Origin: Pyrus communis
Lineage: Eukaryota > Streptophyta > Magnoliopsida > Rosales > Rosaceae
Direction: 5' to 3'
NCBI RefSeq assembly: GCF_963583255.1
Contig: NC_084813.1
Coordinates: forward strand, 15,203,799-15,267,798
DNA length: 64,000 bases
The notes below the pieces were generated by a model. The model was given only the letters and a program-made list of their open reading frames with translations. It did not search any database and was not told where the DNA came from. The position numbers and the translations under genes are program-made. Below are positions 1-11,666 of this stretch, piece after piece. Positions within the stretch are counted from its first letter, which is position 1. Each line of letters starts with the position of its first letter.

Positions 1-110
1 TTTTGGGAACTCACGAGCAACTTCCCAGTGGGTCACCCATCATGGGATTGCTCTAGCCCCCTTCTCGCTTAACTTCGGAGTTTCTACGGAACCCGAAGCC
101 AGTGAGCTCC
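1..110 (-). ncRNA. 5S rRNA-like segment inside the LTR
   Basis: The A-box-like and C-box-like internal promoter blocks of 5S rRNA are recognisable. The 5' part of 5S is poorly preserved, so this is not a ribosomal 5S gene. In Cassandra elements this unit can be transcribed by RNA polymerase III; whether this copy is transcribed is unknown. Confidence 0.5.
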
Positions 111-185
111 CAAAAGGCCTCGTGCTAGGTAGGGATGGGAATACACATTTAAGGATCACTCCCCTGGGCGATGTGGGATGTCACA
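1..185 (-). mobile_element. Cassandra-like TRIM LTR, truncated by window edge
   Basis: Read on the minus strand, this stretch begins TGTGACATCCCACATCG at 185. It then contains a block strongly resembling plant 5S rRNA, including GAAGTTAAGCG (66-76) and TGGGTGACCCACTGGGAAG (21-39). Cassandra TRIM elements are known to carry a 5S-like RNA polymerase III unit in their LTRs, so I assign it to that family. The LTR start at 185 is followed directly by non-purine-rich sequence, so 186 onward looks like host flank and the rest of the element should lie to the left of the window. A 5S-derived SINE is the alternative. Confidence 0.72.
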
Positions 186-224
186 TACAAATCTAAGGTT
201 TATGGATTATGGTGTCGGATTTCG

Positions 225-640
225 GAGTTGACCCCTTCACGAAAGCTGTAAAACTTGTCGTTATGAGTGATTGCATATTTTTCTTACATTTTTCACATTT
301 CTACTATAATTATTATTAATTTTACACACAAATAAAAAAAAAACACAATTAATGAGGGTTTGGAGGGTTTTAAAAATCTAAATGATGTAACTATCGTGTA
401 TGCGTGAAGGATGCAATCACAAGCATTTATATATTCTTTCACATTTTTATACACTGGTACATTAATTATTATGAATTTTTATTTATTTTGAACTTCCTAA
501 AATACTACTCACGAGGGTTTGTAGGGTTATAAAAGGTTAAACAATGATGTATTATCTCAAAACGTAGAGGACGTGATCACAAGCGTTGGCATATTTTTTT
601 TCACATTTTTCACAATTGATTATTGTAATTTTTTTTAATG
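225..640. repeat. Three degenerate tandem copies of a roughly 180-190 bp unit
   Basis: Each copy pairs a block like GATCACAAGCGTTGGCATAT, then a TTTCACATTTTT block, with a block like GAGGGTTTGTAGGGTT. Copies lie at about 225-360, 400-500 and 510-640 and are quite diverged. No coding potential was seen. The remaining DNA to 1735 is AT-rich with homopolymer runs and no gene. Confidence 0.5.
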
Positions 641-1737
641 TGTTTGGTATTTGTAAATTACTTTTATATTTATATTTTTATTGTGTTTTATAATATTTTA
701 ATCTCACTTTTAAGAGGATAAATCATTTGAGCATGAGAGTAAAACAGTTTGTTAGATCTTAACTATAAAATTGAAAGTCAGTTTTTTTTTTTTTTTGTTA
801 TACTAATACAATACTAGTTGATTTGAATTTTGAACAACAAGTCAAGTAAAATTTATTGTCAATAATAATAGTAAGAAACTTTCATAATAAAAACAAAATT
901 TTAACTTATATAGAATATTAGTACAATAATACGTATTTAATATACAATATATACACTATGACTGTTGTATTTTATAGTAAGTTTTTTAGTAGTTTAACTT
1001 TAAAATCACAAAATAGTTTTTTGCTTAACGGGTTAAAATAGGTTACCCACATGTTACCTATGCACAAACCCGTTAAGGACATTATTAATGCGTCGCTCAA
1101 TAACGACCCGTTTAATTATCGTCTTGACCTGAAATATGTTATTTTCGTGTAGTGTAAAAATGTCTAGTTTTCATACCCTTTCGTAGTGTGGCCACATTCA
1201 CTTAATTTGTAAGGAAAACTAATGAAAATGTCTTCAAAATTTTAAATTTTAACAAAAAATTATCTTATAACTTTATTTAATGATAAGAATAAAAAAACAA
1301 AAAAAACAAAAAACCTAATTACGTGCGTGCAATTGGATAGCGTTTTTTCCCAGATTTTGTTTGGTTTGGTGTGCTGGTGCTTTTTCCCAGCTTATGTATT
1401 TGCTTCTATAGAGTTTTTTTATCCATTTAAAATGTATGCCGCAACTTTTTTTTTTTTTAAAAAAAAAATATTTATGTGGAGTGAGTGATTGATGGCAGGA
1501 GAAGGGGGATTCATAAAAAAAAACCTTGCAGAAGGGTTTTTTTTTTTTTTGGAAGAAAATAAAAAAGCATTCTTAGGGAGAACTTGGGGAGTTCATTAAC
1601 ATAACATAAGGAACTCCAAAAAAAACTTTGAGTTGTGAACCATATGAATTTTCAATTACCTCCAGTTCTAATTGGCTCTTTGTTTGATTAGAAAATATAA
1701 AAAAATGAAAGAGTTTAATGTAAAACATTGGATCAAG

Positions 1738-2122
1738 AAAAAGATACTATTTATGAAACTGGACCAAGAAAGATACATTATTTATGAAACTGTATCAATT
1801 ACTATACACAATTTATGAAACTGGATAAAAAACTAGACACTATTTATGAAACATGACCAAGAACTAGAAATTATATATGAAAGTGGACCAAGAACTAGAC
1901 ACTATTTATGAAACTGGATCAAGAATGAGACACTATTTATGAAACTGGATCAAGAATGAGACACTATTTATGAAACAAGACCCAATAATTAAACATTATT
2001 TACAAAAGTGAACCAAGAACTAGGCACTACTTATGAATCTGAACAATAAATAGCGTAGTTACGTTTAGTTTCATAAATAGTATAGTGTTCAATTTCATAA
2101 ATAGTGTAGTACTGTTTCATAA
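1738..2122. repeat. Minisatellite with a roughly 33-bp unit and inverted terminal units
   Basis: About nine to ten imperfect copies of a unit containing CACTATTTATGAAACTGGA and CAAGAACTAGA run from about 1738 to 2040. From about 2067 to 2130 the same core appears three times in reverse complement (TTTCATAAATAGTGT). The array can therefore fold on itself. The right edge is followed by a GC-rich GCGCGCTGCGTCAG motif, which could be a transposon end. Confidence 0.7.
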
Positions 2123-2367
2123 ATAGTGTCTGTGATGGATGCGCGCTGCGTCAGTTTTTTTTTTTTTTAATATTAAAATTTTGTCATTTTCTTTAAAATT
2201 TAAGTTCTTCTGTCCTCTTTATTAAAAAGTCAAGGGTTTTTCATTAAAATTTAAGTTTTTTATTAAATAAAGTTATAACATGATTTTTTATTAAATTAAA
2301 CTTAACCCAAACTCTTTTCATGAAAAACTCTCTAATTTGTAAGACTATCTCCCATAGAGAGGCTAAC

Positions 2368-3376
2368 TAGGGCTAGAAAAAAATCCCGAATTACCCAAAC
2401 CAAACCGAAAATTCCCGAATTCAAAACCAAAAAAATCCCGAAATAAAAAATCCTGAAAAGTTCGGTAACCCATACCAAAAAAATCCTATGGATTCGGTAC
2501 GGGAATTGGGACCTGGTTGGTAAATGTTCGGTAATCCCTAACCGATTTGTATACATATTATACATTTATTTATCATATATTATATATATATTAAAATAAA
2601 TTGTAATCGTTGGATAAAAGACCTTACTCTCTCTAATCTCTCAAATGTGTCAACACTCCCTCTCTCACTCAGACGACCTGCACTTTTTCTCTAACCTCTC
2701 AAATATCTCTGCACTCTCTCCTCTCCTCCTCAGCGCTATGTCAACAAACTCAACACTCTCTTTAATCTCTCGAATCGTCTCTACACTCTACTCCCCTCCT
2801 CCTCCCTCTGTGAGCAGACTCAACAAGTCCGACCGACCACCACACCTCTATGACTCCTCCATATTCTAGATCCAAGCTTCCATGGTTCCACCTCGAACGA
2901 CCTCCAAACCGAAGCTTCTCTGATATGATAATGAAGGTGTCCAGATTCATGAAATTATTGTACCTTGATTTTGATTTGGATTCTAAATTTGAGAAGGTTT
3001 TGAACTTTCAATTTGGAGATTTAGAATTAATGAAAATCCCCTTATTTTAATTACTGCTTGATATCTTTGTATTTGGCTTTCTGCTTTTGAATATTGATCG
3101 AGGGCTTCTTCGATCGTTGTATTGTTGACCCTCTGAATTTTTAGGGTTTGTTTGCAAATTTGGGATTTGGGATCTACGTTAATTCGATCTTCTAAATTAG
3201 GACTGCAGTCATTCCCGATTCGAAACCGAAAAATCAAAACAATTTCTGGAATCCCGAAATTCGGGAACATCAAAATTTTAGTACGATTTCAGGTTTTAGA
3301 ATTGCATCCCAAAAGGAGTCAGTTTGGGATTCGGATTTTGGGTTTCGGTTCGGGATCCCGACCCGAACCAGCCCTA
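2368..3376. mobile_element. Non-autonomous hAT-like DNA transposon with 8-bp TSD
   Basis: The element is flanked by a perfect 8-bp direct repeat AGGCTAAC at 2360-2367 and 3377-3384. Eight bases is the hAT target-site length. The left end reads TAGGGCTAG and the right end, reverse-complemented, reads TAGGGCTGG, matching the TAGGGCTGG-type ends of plant hAT elements. Both subterminal regions are packed with TCCCGAA/TTCGGGA-type motifs, as expected for hAT transposase binding. The roughly 1-kb interior has only short chance ORFs and no transposase. Confidence 0.85.
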
Positions 3377-3384
3377 AGGCTAAC

Positions 3385-4242
3385 CGTTCAAAAGCCAAAA
3401 AAATGGCAAAGAAAACAAAAGTTACAAAACTACGAAGTGGGAAGAACTCAGTCAGAATAAGGCTTAGTACTGGATAGAAGACGAAATGTTTCATTAAAAG
3501 AGACTGGATAAAAGACGAAATGTTTCAATAAAAGAGGAAAAAAGTTGGGAGAAGGATTCTCTGTTCTTTTCTTTTTTTTCTTTCCTTATCTTCCTTTTTA
3601 TTTGAACAGTAATGATTAAATCACGTTAATATTTTATATTAATTTTTTACGAAAAAAGAAAAATAAAATAAAGAATGTAAAAAGAATGAATGAACAGTTA
3701 TAGAAAAAGGATGAAAGCGAATTCTAATCCAAAAAGTTAGATGTGAAAAAATCGTCCAATATAATCCTGCGAGTGATGGGGACCCTGCTTTTTCTTTTTA
3801 GGAAACAGAGGACCCACGCTTGTCTGTCAGTTGAGTATTATTCCTCTGCGAAGACGCCGGTATGGCCATTTATTCACGTGGGGCAATAATTCATGCAAGA
3901 ATATTATGCTAATTAAATAAAATAAAAATGTTTAAATAAAATAATATTATGCAAGAATATTATGCTAATTAAAAATGTTTAACTTTACCAAAAATAAAAA
4001 TAAAAATGACTTGATAGCCATCCAGCTAATCACATAACTTGATTGTTAAGCTATTTGAATTATTCCTGGCTTCGAGTTAAGGATGGTAAGGTAAGATCAA
4101 GATATATTAGGACCATGGTCTTCACCGACATAACAAATTTAATAACGTAACATTATGTATACCTAATGTGAGAAAATATAATTTATTCAGCATAGTGATT
4201 TCTTTGAATATACTTTATCGACGAGGGCATGTTCAACTTTGA
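3385..4242. other. Intergenic DNA, no gene seen
   Basis: AT-rich sequence with a short direct duplication around 3893-3980 (ATGCAAGAATATTATGCTAA twice). No coding region, RNA gene or complete element is supported. Confidence 0.6.
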
Positions 4243-4340
4243 ATTTTTTTTTCTTTTTCAACAAACGATATTATCTACGTTAAGAAATGAGAAGTGAGTT
4301 AAGCCTTACAATGGGCTTGCCATAATATGTGGTTCAACTT
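4243..4340 (-). mobile_element. SINE 3' tail fragment
   Basis: A T-run is followed by ACAAACGATATTATCTACG and an AATGGGCTTGCCATAAT-type segment. The same block recurs at about 18850-18960, 40610-40700, 51640-51715, 54775-54850, 55005-55080 and 61200-61250. It is the 3' end of the tRNA-type SINE family described at 18784, here on the minus strand. Confidence 0.55.
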
Positions 4341-4413
4341 TGTATTTGGCGAGAATCTAACTTAAAACATCTCAATTACAAGTGAAAAGAAAATATCACT
4401 AGATTATACTGGT

Positions 4414-4718
4414 AGAAGTAATTAGGTTCTGTGTTTTGTGCAAATGGATTGGATTTTATATATGGATCTAAGAACATAAGTTACATAACATGTTGTTTCA
4501 CTTGTTATTTGTTGCTATCTAAGAACATAAGTTACATAACATGTTGTTTCATAACGTGTTGTACTGGTCAAAACCTCTTTTAAAATTGGCAAATAAAAAT
4601 ATTATTAGAGAAGTAATTAGGTTCTGTGTTTTGTGCAAATGGATTGGATTTTATATATGGATCTAAGAACATAAGTTACATAACATGTGTGTTTCACTTG
4701 TTATTTGTTGCTATCTAT
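4414..4718. repeat. Direct duplication in the PME3-like promoter
   Basis: A block of about 105-110 bp starting AGAAGTAATTAGGTTCTGTG occurs at 4414 and again at 4609, an offset of 195 bp, almost unchanged. A third partial copy (AAGAACATAAGTTACATAAC) lies at about 4522. The duplication is 240-545 bp upstream of the PME3-like start codon, so any regulatory sites in it are doubled. Confidence 0.85.
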
Positions 4719-4842
4719 ACAATATGCTAATAAAAAATAAGTTTATGTGATATAATTCAAATATTTATTCCGAATACATCGTGAATTTATTAGAGAGAAG
4801 AACATACTAGACCAAAGCTACCACACTTCACTTCACTAATTG

Positions 4843-4850
4843 TATAAATA
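4843..4850 (+). promoter_or_regulatory. TATA box of the PME3-like gene
   Basis: TATAAATA lies 109 bp upstream of the chosen ATG at 4959. That would place transcription start near 4875 and give a 5' UTR of about 85 bp. Confidence 0.65.
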
Positions 4851-4958
4851 ACCCCATCCTCCGTACCCAACTCGATCACTCCCCTCTTATCCTCCTCCAT
4901 GTTCTAAATTTTGTACCCATTTTTTTCTCTTTCCCTATTCCAATTGACTATTTTTAGA

Positions 4959-7900
4959 ATGGCCAAAATCAAAGAGTTTTTGACCAAAATGTCCGAATCG
5001 GGCAAACAAATATCCACAACCAAGAAAAACAAGAAGCTTTTCATATCCCTTTTCGCAACCATCCTACTTGTCGGCGCCGTCGTCGGCATTGTCAACGGAG
5101 TCAAGTCCTCCAAAAACAACTCCGACGATGAAACCAATGAGGCCTCCCACGCCATAGTCAAATCCTCATGCAGCTCCACCCTCTACCCTGAACTGTGCTT
5201 TTCCACACTTGCACTTCATCCTGAAGCCTTCAAAAAGGTTTCGAGCCAGAAGGACGTGATAGAATTGTCATTGAACATCACGACCACGGCGGTTCAGCAC
5301 AACTTCTACACCGTCGAGAAGCTGCTGAAGTCCGGGAAGAATAAGCTCACTAAGCGTGAGAAGGGCGCTCTTCACGACTGTTTGGAGACCATTGATGAAA
5401 CTCTCGACGAGCTTCACGATGCTGTGGAGGACCTCCATGAGTACCCTAATGAGAAGACTTTGATTCAGCATGCCGATGACCTAAAAACTTTGATCAGCTC
5501 CGCCATTACCAACCAAGAAACTTGCCTTGATGGGTTCTCGCACGATGATGCTGATAAAAAAGTTAGGAAATTTTTGTTGGCCGGTCAGGTAAATTTCTCA
5601 TAATCTCGATACTTTGTTGACGAAAAATGGTCGTCCAAAAATCATTTCGCTATCTTTATGTTTATGTACTTTTCGACTTCTCGATATTTTGTTAATTTTT
5701 GTATACTGTATGTATTTTTGGACTATATGCATTTCACTTTTATTTTTCACATAATTAATTTCACCTGACATCAATATTTGGTTACTATTTTTGTGCCAAT
5801 GTTTCTGTGTTTTTAGACGGCTGATATTTCTGCTAACACCGCTACTTAATACATTTGGTGTGTCACTCAGGTGCACGTAGAAAAATTGTGCAGTAATGCG
5901 CTGACCATGATCAAGAACATGACCGATACCGACATTGCATACGAGATGAAAACGAATGTGAACCGAAAGCTGAAGGAGGATGTGGTGGACGAGCATGGGT
6001 GGCCGGAGTGGCTGTCGGTGGCAGACAGGCAACTGCTGCAGTCGTCATCTGTCACACCAAATGTGGTGGTGGCGGCAGACGGAAGTGGGAACTACAAGAC
6101 GGTGTCGGCTGCGGTGGCTGCCGCGCCTGAGAAGAGTAGTAAAAGATACGTGATTAGAATAAAGGCCGGGGTTTATAGAGAAAATGTGGACGTGCCGAAG
6201 AAAAAGACCAACATTATGTTTATGGGAGATGGGAGAAAAAACACTATCATCACTGCTAGTAAAAATGTGGTCGATGGCAGCACAACTTTCAACTCGGCCA
6301 CAGTTGGTAAGTCCAATTCTTTGAGAAATTTTTAGTTGTGACGGAACACCGGTGGTACATCACTTGTTTTTATGAAAGTGGTGAAATTTTTTATTTTTTA
6401 AGTTATTAATTTTTTAACACACATATCTCACCATTTATATAGCGACATGTAATGTACCACCCTCTGTAATAGTCACACTGAAAAATCTCTCCAATTCTTT
6501 ATTCTTTTTAAATTTCCAAGTCTCTAGCTTTTATAAAACAAAATAATAATTCAATCTTGTTCATCGGATAGAGATCCTCTCCGGATGTCTTCCTTTTAAT
6601 CCATCAAATCAGTAAATTCGTGTCATTAAAATTTGATCCAACGGTTATAAATAGGGATCCACTTTAAAAGTTATAATAATTTTAGCCATGGAATTAAATT
6701 CAATGACATGAATTCACTGATTTGGTGGATTAGATGGAAGGGATTTGAAGAGAATCCCTTTCCTTGTTCATCATTCTCTGCTATTTTTATTTTTATTTTA
6801 TGGTTTTGATTTGTTCAATGTATATTTGGATAATTGTTATTTACGGTATCCTTCTGGCGGTTGTGTTGTCTGTAACAATGTGGGCTCCATGCAGCGATGT
6901 ATGTATGTACCCATAGGATGAGAATTTTGTCCTGATCTTCTTTATAGGGATCCTAGGGATTTTAGCATCTTAATCTTTCATTGTAAATCATAGGGTTAAT
7001 TTTTATTAGGTACTTTTTATATTTGATTTTAAATAATAAAATTCAAATAAGTTTTGACGGCTTGATATACAATGAATGGCTTAGATGTGAAGATTTATAA
7101 GATCCCCACAATTTGAATCCCCACAATTGCCGGTTAGTGTAGTGAGTCTAGTGACCAGTGAGTGAGCCGAGTGGGTGACAGAGTCGGATACACCTTCATA
7201 AATTATGCCATATGGGCCTCTTTTAAAATTTGCACTTTCTACATCTTATAAGTCTAGTGATTAAACGATACGCCACTTTAAAGAGAGCATACTATTCTAA
7301 TTAATTTAATTATATATAATTTTACAAATGCATATAAGTTTAGTAATTGCTCGACTTTTGTTACGTATGCTAAGTTATAATTTAAATAGGTAATATGTTT
7401 CTTATAGTAATGAACTAATGTCATGGAGATTTAAATTTGATATTTGCACTTGCGTAAAGTTAGTTGTACTGTCTTGATGATTGGTAAATATGTCTTCATG
7501 TACAGATGTACAGTTAGCAATCTTATCTGAATAGTGAAAATTAGATGTCACTAAATAAAGTAACGCATGTATAATATGTTATTAACTTTGTCTAAATAAT
7601 ATTATGAAAAAAGTTTCAACTATTAGGACATGTTTACTTAAAATGAACAAGGATATGAAGGATGAGGATATGAAATATTGAGTATGGAATAAACAACCCC
7701 TCTTCCTTGATAATACACATCATTTTAGGGTTTAGTGTTTGGATATGAAATACGCACTTTTTTTTTTTTTTTTTCACTCGTTGCAAATCTATTCCTTATA
7801 ATTTATAAATAAACATGCCACTTTGTTACTAAATATTAAATTGTACCATTTTTCCTCCATATTATATCATCTTGAGAAATACTAAATGAGTCTCTCTGAC

Positions 7901-10147
7901 ATCTCATAGTTTAATGTTAATTTTTGTACTAACGTAAAAAAGCAATGCTATTCATACCATGTTTTTGTATCACATTTTTCAAACCATCTTAGGTGGCATT
8001 TGATGTTGACAGTCACATCATTTGAATTAATTAGATCTTTAAATTTAGTTCATTATTTAATAAACTAATAATTAAGAAAAACTAAATGATGATTGTAGTA
8101 TACGATTCTCCTTCATTTTCTTGGATTTTACAAATTTTTCAAATGATATATCTGTCTACATCAAATGACACCTAAGATGATATAAAAATATAGTATGAAT
8201 AACATTACTCTTCTTTGATACCTTCAATGCAAAGTTGCAAACACATATGCGCACTCCTGTACTTTGGATGATGTTTGGGTCCTGGGTCCTGGGGCTCCTG
8301 GTCTGCTGTTCCGAAAATGGTGTCTCCTTCATGTCTCATTTTTATTTGTTTGACACGGGTCATACCATTTAATTCTAATTTAACTCTAATTTAACTCTAT
8401 TAACTTTTACTAAATTGAAAGAAAAAAAATTAATAAAAAAAAAAATAGCAGAAACAACTCCCCAGTTTCCAGCCCACGCCCACGCCCACCCCCTTCCCCT
8501 CCCCCTCCCCCTCCCTTACTCGTCGCCAGCCCACAGCCAAAACCTCTCTGTCACTTGGCTTAATTCAGATCGCTGTTTTAATCATATTGGTTGAAGAGTC
8601 GAGAGGCTTGGGACAAATCTCTCTTGAATTTTCAAACACCAATCTCTCTGAAATCTTCTAGATCTGTCATGAAATCCAATGCCGTCGGCATTGTAGTGGC
8701 AGTGGGAAATCGCCACCGCCATCGCCGCGATGCGCCGCGTTGTCGTCATCGGTACCAGGTTTCAAGTCCACGACGGTCAAGTCTTGAATCTTCTGACTTA
8801 CAAGAACACGACTCACGCCATTTTTACCATTGCTCGATTAGGGGTAATAATCAATCCTCCCGCAAACGCCCTAGAATTTTTTGTCAGATGATGATTTGGG
8901 GTCAATTGTTTTGTGTTTTTCAAGGACCGAGGGGACTCTACGCTAGGTTTAAGTTACTTTTTTATTATTTATTTTTTTAACTTATTAAATGTTAATAGAG
9001 TTACGTTAGAGTTAAGTGGTAGTACACGTGTTAAATAAATAAAGAAGGAGACATGAATGAGACACCACTTTTGGGACAGCAGACCCGGAGCCGAGTCCTG
9101 GACAGTACTCCCCATGCATGTTCTTTGTTTGGCCGTTGCCCGTTGGCTTGTTCGTAGCAGCAGAATCATTATTGTTCTATTGATGATTGTTGTCCCCCTT
9201 TTTCAGAACAATCATTAGCCATTTAAATCGTAATCAGAGCATATTTTTTTTTTGTTATTGCCTTGGATTGCACTTGCCCATGTTGATATATTATGTTCAC
9301 AAATGAAACAAACCATTAATTACGTACACCGGTTGAGATTGAGAATAATCTACTTAAGCATTGTCGATCTTGCACCTGTGTTCTCATGTATGCATATGCG
9401 AACTAACGTAACATGTCAAATATCTGTTGAAAAACGTAAATATTTATGGTTGCAGCTGCTGTTGGTGAGAAGTTTCTAGCGCGAGACATAACGTTCCAAA
9501 ACACAGCAGGTCCATCAAAGCATCAAGCTGTTGCTCTAAGAGTAGGGTCTGATCTCTCAGCATTCTACCGGTGCGACATTCTTGCTTACCAAGACTCGCT
9601 CTATGTGCACTCGAACCGCCAATTTTTCGAAGGCTGCTTGGTAGCCGGAACAGTTGACTTCATCTTCGGCAATGCTGCTGTCGTGTTACAAAACTGTGAC
9701 ATCCATGCAAGAAAACCTAATTCCGGCCAGAAGAACATGATCACTGCACAAGGCAGAAGTGACCCGAATCAAAATACCGGCATTGTGATCCAAAAATCAA
9801 GAATCGGCGCTACATCCGACTTGCAAGCCTCAAAAGGCAGCTTTAAAACGTTCTTGGGGAGGCCATGGAAGGAGTATTCAAGGACCGTGATCATGCAGTC
9901 AAGTATAACGGATATCATTGACCCTATTGGGTGGCATGAGTGGTCTGGCACTTTTGCCCTCAACACTTTGTTTTATGGAGAGTATGCTAACACTGGGGCA
10001 GGCGCTGGGACTTCAAAAAGGGTGACGTGGAAGGGGTTTAAGGTAATTACAAGTGCCACTGAGGCTCAGGCGTATACGCCTGGCAGATTCATTGCTGGTG
10101 GTAGTTGGTTGAGTTCTACTGGTTTTCCATTTGCTCTTGGGCTGTAA
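4959..10147 (+). CDS. PME3: Pectin methylesterase with PMEI pro-region (PME3-like)
   Basis: Type-I pectinesterase (EC 3.1.1.11), which removes methyl esters from homogalacturonan in the wall. The exons are 4959-5588, 5871-6306 and 9456-10147, with GT-AG introns, giving 585 aa. Residues 27-48 are a hydrophobic signal-anchor. About 65-215 is the four-helix PMEI domain with Cys71, Cys80, Cys141 and Cys189. RQLL at 263-266 fits the basic subtilase-processing motif. The catalytic domain follows from about 274, with GVYRE, QAVALR (Gln379), QDSLY (Gln401, Asp402), DFIFG (Asp423) and LGRPW (Arg491, Trp493), so every family active-site residue is present. An in-frame ATG at 4911 would add 16 residues; 4959 gives the usual family N-terminus. 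Intron 2 is 3.1 kb and full of small transposons. The sequence is closest, from memory, to Arabidopsis PME3/PME2. Confidence 0.93.
6565..6762. mobile_element. MULE-type MITE in PME3-like intron 2
   Basis: A 198-bp inverted-repeat element flanked by the 9-bp direct repeat CTTGTTCAT (6556-6564 and 6763-6771). The left arm carries CTTTTAATCCATCAAATCAG and the right arm its near complement. A sister copy is at 56461-56659. A 9-bp TSD fits Mutator-like elements. Confidence 0.8.
7940..8210. mobile_element. MITE-like inverted repeat in PME3-like intron 2
   Basis: The left arm (AATGCTATTCATACCATG, then CATCTTAGGTGGCATTTGAT) pairs with the right arm read in reverse (AATGTTATTCATACTATA, then CATCTTAGGTGTCATTTGAT). 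The length is about 270 bp. I could not fix a TSD. There is no coding content. Confidence 0.65.
8279..9103. mobile_element. Pack-MULE-like element carrying a GC-rich gene fragment
   Basis: The two ends are inverted repeats of about 130 bp, roughly 80% alike by eye. They share GGTCTGCTGT, TGGTGTCTC and TTCATGTCTC blocks, then an AACTCTATTAAC block. Between them, about 8455-8900 is much richer in GC than the surrounding intron and looks like a captured gene piece: a C-rich leader, then 8591-8980 open for 129 codons, and a second frame readable as FQVHDGQVLNLLTYKNTTHA near 8759. I do not recognise the donor gene. A TSD was not resolved. The element lies wholly inside intron 2 of the PME3-like gene. 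Confidence 0.6.
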
Positions 10148-10273
10148 AATGTAAATTTTAAGCATGCTTTGTTGTACTATATTCTTGTGAGTCTATAAGT
10201 TAGCTCGTGTTGGGTGAATGTGATGTCCGGCCTGGATTGTAGTAGTATCACTTAAAAACTACCTCCTGTTGGT

Positions 10274-10279
10274 AATAAA
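10274..10279 (+). terminator. Poly(A) signal of the PME3-like gene
   Basis: AATAAA lies 127 bp after the stop codon, in a T/A-rich 3' flank. Confidence 0.5.
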
Positions 10280-10329
10280 TAAGAGCATCTATTGTTTTCT
10301 GCTCATAAATTAAAGTAATGTAGTACAAA

Positions 10330-11467
10330 GGTGAAAGTTCTTAGTGTGGATTTATTGAATCACATAGTTGTGGCAACGTGCCAAAACTATCCTAAAATCA
10401 AAACTGGTCGATAGATTACCATATCCTAATATATAAATCCAAATTCAACTGATTAATTTTGTATTTCATGTCATGTTTCACCTGTCAAGCCATTAACTTA
10501 AGAAACGTATGAACAAACTAACAATGATCATAAGTACATGACAAGTTTTCACAAATTCAAACATCTCTTACAACCTTCAATAATAAAGACTACAAGTTGA
10601 TAAATAAAACCTAGCTGCTATAACAAATAAGAAAATAGTCATCGACTTCTGCCTTTGTTCGTAGAATCGTTAACAATCCCTCTTGATTTTTTCTCTCTAT
10701 TTGTTCATCGTTCTTTTATCTTCTAACCATTTTAATCTCTTCTTTGTAGTCAATCTTTCACTCTGTCGTGAAGAACTTTCATGGTTGTGGTGCTTTATTG
10801 TTATGCCGAGTAGAGCCTTTTGTCGCGATTAGCTTAATGCTTAACCTCATATCTTAAAGCGGAATTGTTGTTCAGAATTGAGATTGTAGTTTTGCGGCTC
10901 TTGTGCTATGTGCGTTTGGCCTGTGAAGTGAGTTTGACGTACGTTTGTTTTAGGCTACTCATTGCAAGATTAGAGGGTGGTGCGGTCTATTCCCCTGTAC
11001 AAGGTACCTTCTCTTGTATGCATAAGAGAGATTACATAGTAAATGGTGAAACCCATTTTGTGTAAAAGAAGGCTTTTAAAATTTTCAAACGTTATTGAAA
11101 TCTTGATAACACATGCATGTCGTTCCGAAGATGGAAACTGATGTAATAACGTTATATACAATCGAAAACATGAGACCCAATTGAACATTTTAAAACCTTC
11201 TCTTAGAATAACTTTAGACTGATGATCATATGCATGCAAGTATAGAATCAATATCAACAAAAGTGTACGATCAAATTGGTACCTTTAGAATGCAGTTGAA
11301 ATCTGACTTCAACGTTGTTCCACACCTTCACCAATCTCCAACAAGAAATTGTATCCGCACTTAGTATTGATTCTCCTCTTAGAGTTCAATGAAGAGCCCT
11401 CTAACTTCCGATACCTCCAGAAGCTAAGATGATCAATTGAAGTGGATGAAGCTACAAGCTAGCAGTA
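10330..11467. other. Intergenic DNA, no gene seen
   Basis: Short open frames only, with no recognisable domain. Before the copia insertion at 11473 this flank was continuous with 17617 onward. Confidence 0.5.
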
Positions 11468-11666
11468 AGCTTTGTAAGAATAGTGAAGTGAAGAAAACCA
11501 ATATACATGTGGAAGATGAATCAATGGTTAGATTGAGTGACACTTGTCAAGAGATAACATAGGTTGTTATAAGGTAGTTAGTCTTTGGCTTAAGGGAAAA
11601 GCATTGTAAAAACTATATAACAATCTTTGTAATTCAGTTGCTGAACAGTCAAGAAATACAACAAAC

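Noticed and set aside
1..110. A genuine ribosomal 5S gene
   Set aside because: Only the A-box and C-box regions match; the 5' part and the usual length are not preserved, and the context is an LTR.
8591..8980. A 129-codon open frame as a free-standing gene in the PME3-like intron
   Set aside because: It lies between transposon inverted ends, has skewed Arg/His-rich composition and no recognised domain; a captured fragment is more likely than a gene.
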